From positions 1 through 12,555 of the forward strand of contig JARVJS010000062.1 of NCBI GenBank assembly GCA_029776125.1: 12,555 nucleotides of DNA, in the 5' to 3' direction. The DNA is from Nitrososphaeria archaeon (lineage in GTDB: Archaea > Thermoproteota > Nitrososphaeria > JACIWG01). Position numbers and translations under genes: made by a program. Below, in pieces: positions 6,851 through 12,555 of this stretch. The stretch's first letter is position 1. Each line of letters begins with the position of its first letter. The notes beneath the pieces are model-generated. The model was not told the DNA's origin and did not search any database. It saw nothing but the letters and a program-made list of their open reading frames with translations.

Positions 6851-6857
6851 GGTGGTG
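6851..6857 (+). promoter_or_regulatory. Ribosome binding site supporting a TTG start
   Basis: GGTGGTG lies seven bases before TTG at 6865 and resembles the GGAGGTGA anti-16S core. No ATG or GTG in frame lies near the conserved N-terminus, so this site decides the TTG start. Confidence 0.5.
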
Positions 6858-6864
6858 TGATAAT

Positions 6865-8079
6865 TTGAGCTCGCCAACAGACAGTTTCAAGCCTATAATT
6901 CCGGAATTATTGGGTGAAGCTGCATTTGTTTACGTGGCTAAAGCAAACGAATTAGCTAGGAAAGGTTATAATGTAATATCATTTGGTGTAGGGCAACCAG
7001 ATATACCTACATTCCAACATATTGTAGAAGCTGGTAAAGCTGCTTTAGATAATAGGTTCACAGGATACACTGAAACGGCTGGAATATATGAGCTTAGGGA
7101 AGCAATTTCGAACTATCTTAACTCAAGGTATTCTTCTGATGTTAGACCAACAGAAGTCATTGTGACACCTGGTGCAAAAGGTGCAATATTTTTAGCAATT
7201 TCATCATATATTGGTCCAAGTGATGAAGTTATTGTACCCGAACCCTCGTTTCCAGCCTATTCAGAAGTCACTAAGTTCATGGGTGGCAAGCCTATTTTTG
7301 TTCCATTAAAATGGTTAGGTCAAGAAAAAGGTTTCTCACTAGATCTAGAAAGGATAGAATCTTCTATTACAAATAGAACAAAAATGATAATTTTAAATAA
7401 TCCACATAATCCAACCGGTGCACTTTTCACCGAACAAGAAGTTGTAAAACTTTATGAAATTGCAAAAGAAAACAATCTAATATTATTAGTAGATGAAATA
7501 TATGACAACTTCATTTATGATAATCTAGAGTTTAAGAGCATATTATCAGAAGCTGATTGGAGAAGTAATATCTTATACATTAACGGTTTTAGTAAAACCT
7601 TTTCTATGACCGGATGGCGGTTGGGGTATCTTGTTGTAAAAGAAGAGCTGGCTCAAAAACTTACTAGATTTGCTGTAAACATATACTCTTGTCCAACAAG
7701 TTTTGCTCAAAAAGCCGCTGTTGCTGCACTAACAGGATCATGGACCCCAGTTAAAGAGATGGTTGCTTTATTTCAAAAACGTAGGGACTTAATGGCAAAA
7801 CTCCTTTCAAAAGTCCCTGGGTTTAAAGTTTGGCCAAGTAAGGGTGCTTTTTATATGTTCCCAAATATTTCAGAATTTTTGGAGCAATCAGGGCTTTCAA
7901 CTGAAGCGTTTGTTGAATATTTAATAGAAAAATATAAGGTTATAACGCTTCCTGGTGCATGTTTTCCTGATAAAGCTGGATCAAAATATATTCGATTCTC
8001 ATTTGCATCGAGTTTCGAGGCTATAGAAGAAGGTATTAAGAGAATATATGATGCTGTGAATGAACTTTTAAAGAAATAA
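6865..8079 (+). CDS. PLP-dependent class I aminotransferase (aspartate/aromatic type)
   Basis: Transfers an amino group between an amino acid and a 2-oxo acid; fold type I, subgroup I-gamma by motif style; 404 residues, a normal length. Visible residues: the N-terminal GVGQPDIPTF (41-50), Y68 in the FTGYTE segment, NNPHNPTG (178-185), D210 and Y213 contacting PLP, the Schiff-base lysine K244 in GFSKTFSMTGWRLGY with R252, and the carboxylate-binding arginine R377 (IRFSFA). Aspartate, aromatic and alanine enzymes share all of these, so the amino donor is not assigned. The start is TTG at 6865, backed by GGTGGTG seven bases upstream. It is followed immediately by the nucleotidyltransferase gene, presumably in the same mRNA. 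That pairing would fit amino-sugar formation, but this subgroup is not the sugar aminotransferase family, so the link is only positional. Confidence 0.93.
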   Translation: MSSPTDSFKPIIPELLGEAAFVYVAKANELARKGYNVISFGVGQPDIPTFQHIVEAGKAALDNRFTGYTETAGIYELREAISNYLNSRYSSDVRPTEVIVTPGAKGAIFLAISSYIGPSDEVIVPEPSFPAYSEVTKFMGGKPIFVPLKWLGQEKGFSLDLERIESSITNRTKMIILNNPHNPTGALFTEQEVVKLYEIAKENNLILLVDEIYDNFIYDNLEFKSILSEADWRSNILYINGFSKTFSMTGWRLGYLVVKEELAQKLTRFAVNIYSCPTSFAQKAAVAALTGSWTPVKEMVALFQKRRDLMAKLLSKVPGFKVWPSKGAFYMFPNISEFLEQSGLSTEAFVEYLIEKYKVITLPGACFPDKAGSKYIRFSFASSFEAIEEGIKRIYDAVNELLKK

Positions 8080-8085
8080 TGTTGA

Positions 8086-8094
8086 AAGGGGTGA
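8086..8094 (+). promoter_or_regulatory. Ribosome binding site for the nucleotidyltransferase gene
   Basis: AAGGGGTGA, a near match to the GGAGGTGA core (one A to G change that still allows a wobble pair), lies five bases before TTG at 8100. The ATG at 8079, overlapping the previous stop, has no such site. Confidence 0.45.
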
Positions 8095-8099
8095 ATATT

Positions 8100-9089
8100 T
8101 TGTCCAAAGATGTAGTAGGCGGTATACTCTGTGGTGGAATGGGGAAAAGGTTAAAGCCCATAACAGATTCTATACCAAAATCTTTAATAGAAATAAAGGA
8201 AAATTACACAATCTTAGATCGACAACTTTTTCAAATGAAAAATGCCGGTATACCCAAAGTCTATCTTCTTGCAGGATATTTGTATGAAAAGATAAAGGAA
8301 AGATATGGTGACTACTGGAATGGTCTTAAGATAGAATATCATGTAGAGGATAAACCTAGAGGCACACTTTTTGCAATTAACACTCTACTTAAAATATTTG
8401 ATTCAAAATATTACCTTATAATGAACGGTGATATAGTGACAGATCTTAATCTTAAACTTTTAATAAATCAATCATTAGAAAACCCTGTCACAATAGCTGT
8501 TACAAAGCTTGTCTCACCATATGGTATAGTAGAACTTGCTAATGGTAAAATAATTGGCTTTAAAGAGAAGCCAACCTTACCTTATTATATAAATGCTGGA
8601 ATATATTTTATTGGTTCACAAGTAAAAGAATACTTTTTTGCATACGAGGAAGGAGATGTTGAGAAAACTGTCTTTCCCTATCTAGCCAAGAAGGGTCTCT
8701 TAAACTATTATATGGAAGAGGATACATTCTGGCAATCTATAGATTCGCAAAAAGATCTTGAATTCGTAAGAAAGGAATTTGCTAACAGAATTGACAGGCC
8801 ATGGGGTTACGAAAAAATAATAGCGGAAACAGAAAATTATCTCACAGTACAGTATTACATAATGAGGGATTCCATTTTACCCTTGCACCATCATGAAAAA
8901 AGGGATGAGACACTACATATAATTTCTGGTGAAGGATACCTTTATATTGAAAATGAGAAAATAAAGCTTTCAAAAGATGATGTTATCCGTATATTCCCAA
9001 AACAGAAGCACAAAATAGTCGCACTAGAAGCATTAAAGATCCTCTCTTATTCGACACCTTATCCAGATGACTATATACAGGATGAGTAA
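8100..9089 (+). CDS. Sugar-phosphate nucleotidyltransferase fused to a cupin domain
   Basis: Likely activates a sugar 1-phosphate with NTP, for polysaccharide or glycoprotein sugars. Counting from TTG at 8100 (329 residues): nucleotide loop GGILCGGMGKRLKP at 7-20 with PKSL at 26-29, metal aspartate D111 in MNGD, FKEKP at 154-158 and D215. After R233-PWGYE begins a single cupin barrel: H263-x-H265-x4-E270-x6-G and a third His H304 (FPKQKH), a complete metal-binding set. RPWG followed by a cupin is the arrangement of ManC-type mannose-1-phosphate guanylyltransferase/isomerase, but this catalytic part is shorter, like RmlA/GlmU-type enzymes, so GDP-mannose synthesis is only one option. ATG at 8079 (336 residues, one-base overlap with the aminotransferase stop) is the alternative start; TTG has the better ribosome site. 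Confidence 0.87.
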   Translation: MSKDVVGGILCGGMGKRLKPITDSIPKSLIEIKENYTILDRQLFQMKNAGIPKVYLLAGYLYEKIKERYGDYWNGLKIEYHVEDKPRGTLFAINTLLKIFDSKYYLIMNGDIVTDLNLKLLINQSLENPVTIAVTKLVSPYGIVELANGKIIGFKEKPTLPYYINAGIYFIGSQVKEYFFAYEEGDVEKTVFPYLAKKGLLNYYMEEDTFWQSIDSQKDLEFVRKEFANRIDRPWGYEKIIAETENYLTVQYYIMRDSILPLHHHEKRDETLHIISGEGYLYIENEKIKLSKDDVIRIFPKQKHKIVALEALKILSYSTPYPDDYIQDE

Positions 9090-9102
9090 AAAATCTTTCT
9101 AT

Positions 9103-9810
9103 CTAGAATGGTGGCGGCGGTGGAAGAACTTTTTCCGGCTGAGGCCCCTCCACAGTACTTATTACTTCATCTAAAATACTTCCTAAGGATCTTGCTACAA
9201 AAACTCCAACAATAAGGTCAACTATCGCTCCTACAATCCAGAAGGCTCCACTTATTGCAGCACCTATTAATGAAATAACAAATATCAGAACCAGCCAAAT
9301 AAGATATTTAACTAAACCAATCCTATTTATTATACTCCAATTTTCACTAAATGCAAAGATTTTCATGAAATTGTTTGTTCTTATCATGTTTCCTATTGCA
9401 ATAACACCGAATATTAGAAAAACAAACAATAAAATTAGAGCTAAAATTACTGGAACAATTAAGGCCCCTCCCAATAACATTCCAGGTGAAAATATTTGTC
9501 CCATTCCCCAAGACCCTAATGGCGCAAACAATAGAAGAGATATAACAAGTAAAATGATAGGAATAAACGCATAAACTATTACAGCAACAACAATCTTCAA
9601 TCCTTCAAAAAATAATTTGCCATAATCTGATAATATTGGTGGCTCACTAATTTTTCTTCCCTCTTTTATTATTCTTCCTAAGTATCCTACTACAATAAAG
9701 TTGACAATGGGAATGATACTTAAAATTATTAAAATTATCAGATTCCCAACCTTTGAAAAAAGTTTTCCAGTAAATCTTCCAGCTTCATCAAAATTTTCAA
9801 CAATTTCCAT
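9103..9810 (-). CDS. DUF4013 multi-pass membrane protein
   Basis: Uncharacterised archaeal membrane family; 235 residues. The N-terminal part has the DUF4013 hallmark GYLGRIIKEGRKISEPPIL (42-60) after the first membrane span (about 22-41). Further hydrophobic spans lie at about 72-95, 110-140, 168-186 and 189-207, with a Gly-rich loop between the second and third. The C-terminus is a short Pro-rich tail (PPPPPF) that probably lies in the cytoplasm or contacts a partner. Its stop is 13 bases from that of the convergent nucleotidyltransferase gene. It is divergent from the DUF4443 regulator with about 50 bases between starts, which suggests shared control. No function is known to me; the glycine- and isoleucine-rich helices show no transporter signature. 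Confidence 0.85.
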   Translation of the reverse strand: MEIVENFDEAGRFTGKLFSKVGNLIILIILSIIPIVNFIVVGYLGRIIKEGRKISEPPILSDYGKLFFEGLKIVVAVIVYAFIPIILLVISLLLFAPLGSWGMGQIFSPGMLLGGALIVPVILALILLFVFLIFGVIAIGNMIRTNNFMKIFAFSENWSIINRIGLVKYLIWLVLIFVISLIGAAISGAFWIVGAIVDLIVGVFVARSLGSILDEVISTVEGPQPEKVLPPPPPF

Positions 9811-9862
9811 ACTATATCATAACATGTATTTCCTTTTAAATATATAAATATTTATAAAGTAT
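9811..9862. promoter_or_regulatory. Divergent promoter between DUF4013 and DUF4443 genes
   Basis: A 52-base AT-rich spacer. TTTAAATATATAAATATTTA (about 9835-9854) carries TATA-like elements on both strands, roughly 25-30 bases from each ATG, so both mRNAs are probably leaderless and their initiation complexes would compete. No Shine-Dalgarno site is visible on either side. Confidence 0.5.
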
Positions 9863-10507
9863 ATGAATGGTAAGAGAATTTATATGTCACTAATTAATGA
9901 GTTAAAAAGTTTTACGATAAAAAAATATGCCGGTCCACAAGAATATTTTAACCATATACACATAGCCCTACTAATATATTGTCTTGGAGAAAATGCGCCA
10001 AGAAGCAGATCTGCTCTCTCTCAATTCCTAGGGATTGGTGAAGGATCTGTAAGAACAATTCTCAAAAGGTTAAAAGCTAGTTCTGTAATTAATGTAACAA
10101 AAGAAGGTGTTTACTTGAGCGAAAAAGGCTTAATCCTTTACAATAAACTCAAAAGAATATTTCCTTTAATAGTCGAGGATAATATTTATTCACTTGCACC
10201 AGGCAAATATAATGTAATTGTTTTAGCAAAAAAATTAAGGGATAAAGTGTTCCAAGGAATAGAACAAAGGGATCAAGCAATAAAATATGGTGCTAATGGC
10301 GCGATTACACTAGTTTACGAAAAAGAAAGTTTCAAGTTTCCAAATACTAAGGAAAATGTAGAACAACTTTATCCAAGTGAATTTTGGAGTGAAATAAGGT
10401 CTTTGGGACGGCCTGAAGATGGAGATGTATTGATAATCTGTTTTGCAGAAGATAGGCAAAAGGCGTATATTGGGTGTTTTGCAGCTGCCTTATCCCTCTT
10501 TTCATAA
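9863..10507 (+). CDS. Winged-helix regulator with DUF4443 ligand-type domain
   Basis: Predicted archaeal transcription regulator; 214 residues. A winged helix occupies about 33-98 (SALSQFLGIGEGSVRTILKRLKASSVI with the wing TKEGVYLSEKG). The C-terminal half (about 105-214) looks like the archaeal DUF4443 domain: a conserved YGANGAITL stretch (142-150), a FKFP segment, and the ending RPEDGDVLIICFAEDRQKAYIGCFAAALSLF, which resembles a small-molecule-binding sensor. The ligand is unknown. It is transcribed away from the DUF4013 membrane gene and stops 78 bases before the CDF exporter gene, either of which could be a target. ATG at 9884 (seven residues later) is an alternative start; 9863 fits the TATA spacing better. 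Confidence 0.83.
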   Translation: MNGKRIYMSLINELKSFTIKKYAGPQEYFNHIHIALLIYCLGENAPRSRSALSQFLGIGEGSVRTILKRLKASSVINVTKEGVYLSEKGLILYNKLKRIFPLIVEDNIYSLAPGKYNVIVLAKKLRDKVFQGIEQRDQAIKYGANGAITLVYEKESFKFPNTKENVEQLYPSEFWSEIRSLGRPEDGDVLIICFAEDRQKAYIGCFAAALSLFS

Positions 10508-10530
10508 ACAGTACCCTTACCTTACTATTG

Positions 10531-10571
10531 TTACAATAATATCTATTAATAATGCCTATATTGTAATAGAT
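10531..10571. promoter_or_regulatory. Promoter of the CDF gene with two interleaved inverted repeats
   Basis: TTACAATA (10531-10538) pairs with TATTGTAA (10559-10566), and ATCTATTA (10541-10548) pairs with TAATAGAT (10564-10571); both are perfect 8-bp arms. A TATA-like TATTAATA (10544-10551) lies between them, about 38 bases before ATG at 10586. A regulator bound here would block the promoter. The AT-rich composition makes chance symmetry possible. Confidence 0.4.
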
Positions 10572-10585
10572 TATAAGGGTGTTTG

Positions 10586-11932
10586 ATGGATACTTCCAAA
10601 TTCAAGGCACTAAAACTATCATTTTATGCAATATTATCCGTGGTTTTAGTGGAATTTTTAGGTGGTTTATTAGCAAATAGTATGGCCGTTCTGAGTGATT
10701 CTGCTCACGCTCTGTTTGATGCTTTAACAACATTTTGGTTAATGTATGCAGTAAAGCTTTCACTAAAACCTCCAGATGAAGAACACACCTATGGTCATTC
10801 AAAAATTGAAACATTAGGTAGTCTATTTGGAGGTTTATCTCTCATAGGTATAAGCCTATTTATTTTATATGAAGCCATAACAAGAATTTTAATTGGAACA
10901 AAAATATCTTTAGATTTTGCTCCAATCGCCGTATCTTCCGTAATATATACCATGATTGTTGACGTGTTCAGAATTTCTATTCTTTCAAAAAGTAGTACTG
11001 TTATAATAAAAACAAACCTATTCCATGCAATAGCGGACTTCTCTTCAACAGTAATCGCACTTATTGGCGTCTCAGTGTCATGGATGGGCTTTAATTATGC
11101 TGACTCTTTAGCCTCAATTATTCTATCTATTATTTTAGGCTTTCTAAGTATAAAATTAATTTATGAAAGTTCTCTTGAATTAAGCGATATCGCGCCAAAA
11201 AAAGACTATCAACAGATTAAATCTATTTTAGAAGGAATTGAGGATATCAAAGGCTTCAAATCTTTTAGGATGAGAAAAGTTGGTGAGCAATATTTTGTTG
11301 AAGTGACTATTCTACTGTCTCCAAAAATTGACATTCAAAAGGCTCATGAAATTATATCAAAGATTGAAGAGAAAATCAATAACGTAATCAAAAACGTGAC
11401 TACAACAATACATTATGAGCCTATCGAGGAAGAGCTATCATTAACGGAGAAAATTGAAAAAATAGCTCTAAAAAGTGGTGACGTAAAAGGTGTACATCAA
11501 ATTATAGTGACAAAAACCAGAGATGGTTACATATTAACCCTTCACATTGAAATGGATCCGAATATGCCACTATCCAAAGCTCATCAAATTTCAGAAAAAA
11601 TAGAAGAAGAAATTAAAACAAAATTTCCAGCACTACAAAAGACGACAATACACATTGAAAGTTATCCTAGAACCAATGAAGGTGAAATAATAAATGATGA
11701 AAATATAACAAATCAAATACTAAAAATACTTAATTTAAATCAAAAAATTAAAAAAGTTTCAACAATAAGAGTCTATAAGAGCTCAGGAAACAAGTACATA
11801 GATATAGCATGTTCATTCCCAGAAAATTTAAAGATTGAAGAGGTCCATAAAGAAATAAGTTATATTGAAGACATAATTAAAACAACATTAGGAGGCGAAT
11901 ATATTGTTACGATACACCCTGAACCAGTATGA
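10586..11932 (+). CDS. Cation diffusion facilitator (CDF) metal exporter with three C-terminal domains
   Basis: Proton-driven efflux of divalent metal, probably Zn-like; 448 residues, against about 300 for one-domain family members. Six membrane spans lie in residues 8-195. The transport site is made of H41-x3-D45 in span 2 (SDSAHALFD) and H147-x3-D151 in span 5; HxxxD on both is the pattern of Zn/Cd carriers rather than Mn/Fe ones. EEHTYGHSKIE (65-75) is the usual loop after span 2. The cytoplasmic part holds three tandem ferredoxin-like dimerisation domains (about 202-283, 284-367, 368-448), each with an (A/V)H-x-I-S-type helix and ending in a T-I-H strand. ATG at 10586 is preferred over TTG at 10583; AAGGGTG lies just upstream (10575-10581). 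Confidence 0.92.
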   Translation: MDTSKFKALKLSFYAILSVVLVEFLGGLLANSMAVLSDSAHALFDALTTFWLMYAVKLSLKPPDEEHTYGHSKIETLGSLFGGLSLIGISLFILYEAITRILIGTKISLDFAPIAVSSVIYTMIVDVFRISILSKSSTVIIKTNLFHAIADFSSTVIALIGVSVSWMGFNYADSLASIILSIILGFLSIKLIYESSLELSDIAPKKDYQQIKSILEGIEDIKGFKSFRMRKVGEQYFVEVTILLSPKIDIQKAHEIISKIEEKINNVIKNVTTTIHYEPIEEELSLTEKIEKIALKSGDVKGVHQIIVTKTRDGYILTLHIEMDPNMPLSKAHQISEKIEEEIKTKFPALQKTTIHIESYPRTNEGEIINDENITNQILKILNLNQKIKKVSTIRVYKSSGNKYIDIACSFPENLKIEEVHKEISYIEDIIKTTLGGEYIVTIHPEPV

Positions 11933-11957
11933 TTCCTGTGAAGGTATTTAAGTAAAG

Positions 11958-11965
11958 TTTATTAA
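11958..11965 (+). promoter_or_regulatory. TATA box for the ECF transporter gene
   Basis: TTTATTAA is centred about 27 bases before ATG at 11989, predicting a leaderless mRNA. Confidence 0.5.
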
Positions 11966-11970
11966 GTTGG

Positions 11971-11987
11971 TTGGATTATCCATCCAA
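11971..11987. promoter_or_regulatory. Inverted repeat between TATA box and ATG of the ECF gene
   Basis: TTGGAT (11971-11976) and ATCCAA (11982-11987) flank five bases; within it TGGAT-T-ATCCA (11972-11982) is a perfect 11-base palindrome. Its position, between the TATA box and the predicted start site, is that of a repressor operator. The bound factor is unknown. Confidence 0.4.
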
Positions 11988-11988
11988 G

Positions 11989-12474
11989 ATGGAAAGTAGA
12001 AAGCTTGCCTTAATAACAATATTAACTGCAACCACTGTTGCATCAAGAATATTGCTTGCACCACTTCCAAATATAAAACCAGTTGTTTTCTTCACACTAT
12101 TTTCTGGTCTTTTCGCCGGCCCTCTTGTGGGATTTCTTGTAGGCTCACTTTCTATGGCCATAACTGACATTTTATTCTTTGGTTCCGGTGTTTGGACAAT
12201 GGTTACTGCTCCAACTATGGGGTTTATTGGTTTTTTGGGTTCTCTGTTTACAAAATTTAATGGCAACTTTTCAAGGTTTAATTTATTTCTTCTTGGATTT
12301 TTCGCTACACTTTTCTATGATTTATTTACTTCCGTTACCCTTGCACATATTTTTAATTATTCTGTTATAGTTGCAATTATTATGCTCTTTTTCCCTTCAC
12401 CTTATCCATTTGGTCCTGTTCACGAGTTTGTTAATGCAATGTTATCTTCTCTTGTTATTCCGGAAATTTTTTCG
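11989..12474 (+). CDS. ECF-type transporter S (substrate-binding) component, 3'-truncated by a chimeric junction
   Basis: Membrane subunit that captures a vitamin or similar micronutrient for an energy-coupling-factor importer. About 162 residues of genuine sequence are visible: MESRKLALITILTATTVASRILL, then repeated hydrophobic spans with the small-residue pattern FSGLFAGPLVGFLVGSLSMAITDIL typical of S components. A family S component has about 170-200 residues and six spans, so only the very end is missing. The vitamin is not identifiable, and no EcfA/EcfT gene is in view. The reading frame continues without a stop to the window end, but from about 12475 on the residues are those of a ParA protein, so the true C-terminus has been replaced. 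It appears leaderless with a possible operator just before the ATG. Confidence 0.82.
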
Positions 12475-12555
12475 TTCGACGCCCGCTCGCGGCTGGCCCA
12501 GCAGGTGGTGGAGGAGGTGCGGCATCATTTCCCGGGGCGGGTGTTTCGGACGGTG
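12475..12555 (+). CDS. Internal fragment of a bacterial ParA/Soj chromosome-partition ATPase (foreign sequence)
   Basis: Reads FDARSRLAQQVVEEVRHHF then PGRVFRTV, matching the C-terminal third of ParA/Soj proteins (the stretch just before the IPRNVRLSEAPS motif, which would lie past the window end). G+C from 12481 on is about 72% (54 of 75), with G or C at nearly all third codon positions, unlike everything upstream. Neither the Walker A motif nor a start is present. It most likely comes from a high-GC bacterium and was joined here artificially. Confidence 0.8.

Noticed and set aside
11976..12370. Two further frames (minus 11976-12266, plus 12179-12370) over the ECF gene
   Set aside because: The ECF frame from 11989 has coherent membrane spans and a promoter; these are shadows made prominent because the real frame has no stop before the window end.
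11989..12555. A genuine ECF-ParA fusion protein
   Set aside because: The join coincides with a jump to 72% G+C and with the middle of a ParA domain lacking its ATP-binding half; an artefact is far more likely.

Overview
The window is low-GC (about one third G+C by eye), gene-dense DNA from an archaeon, probably a thermophilic member of the Thermoproteota (crenarchaeal side). The evidence is: an intron-containing tRNA-Ser with no encoded CCA end; TATA boxes about 29-38 bases ahead of start codons, with little or no 5' leader; GGTGA-type ribosome sites at internal genes; archaeal-only families (DUF4013, DUF4443, HTH-ThiN); a 337-residue isopropylmalate-type dehydrogenase resembling the Sulfolobus enzyme; and a membrane-anchored sugar-binding protein with a Thr-rich stalk. 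The genus cannot be settled from the sequence.

Layout. 1-3041: sugar ABC importer, with a MalF-type permease (cut by the window start), a MalG-type permease overlapping it, and a binding protein with its own promoter; no ATPase gene is in view. 3139-4152: beta-decarboxylating dehydrogenase (leuB-like). 4195-4294: tRNA-Ser(GGA) with a small intron. 4305-5803, minus strand: a probable two-gene operon of a NikR-type nickel regulator followed by a SPASM radical SAM enzyme. 5865-6809, plus strand: an HTH-ThiN regulator (ThiR type) divergent from nikR across a short spacer holding a perfect 8-bp-arm palindrome. 6865-9089: an operon of a class I aminotransferase and a sugar nucleotidyltransferase-cupin fusion. 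9103-9810, minus strand: a DUF4013 membrane protein, divergent from a DUF4443 winged-helix regulator (9863-10507). 10586-11932: a CDF metal exporter with three tandem C-terminal domains. 11989 to about 12474: an ECF-type vitamin/metabolite transporter S component.

The last ~80 bases do not belong with the rest. At about 12472-12481 base composition jumps to about 72% G+C, and the sequence reads as an internal piece of a bacterial ParA/Soj ATPase, fused in frame to the ECF gene. This looks like an assembly or library chimera.

Themes: nutrient import (sugar ABC, ECF), metal handling (NikR, CDF) and cofactor/amino-acid metabolism (ThiN regulator, aminotransferase, dehydrogenase). The least explained unit is the NikR + SPASM radical SAM operon: all four nickel ligands and all ten predicted cluster cysteines are present, but no substrate peptide or nickel transporter is nearby.
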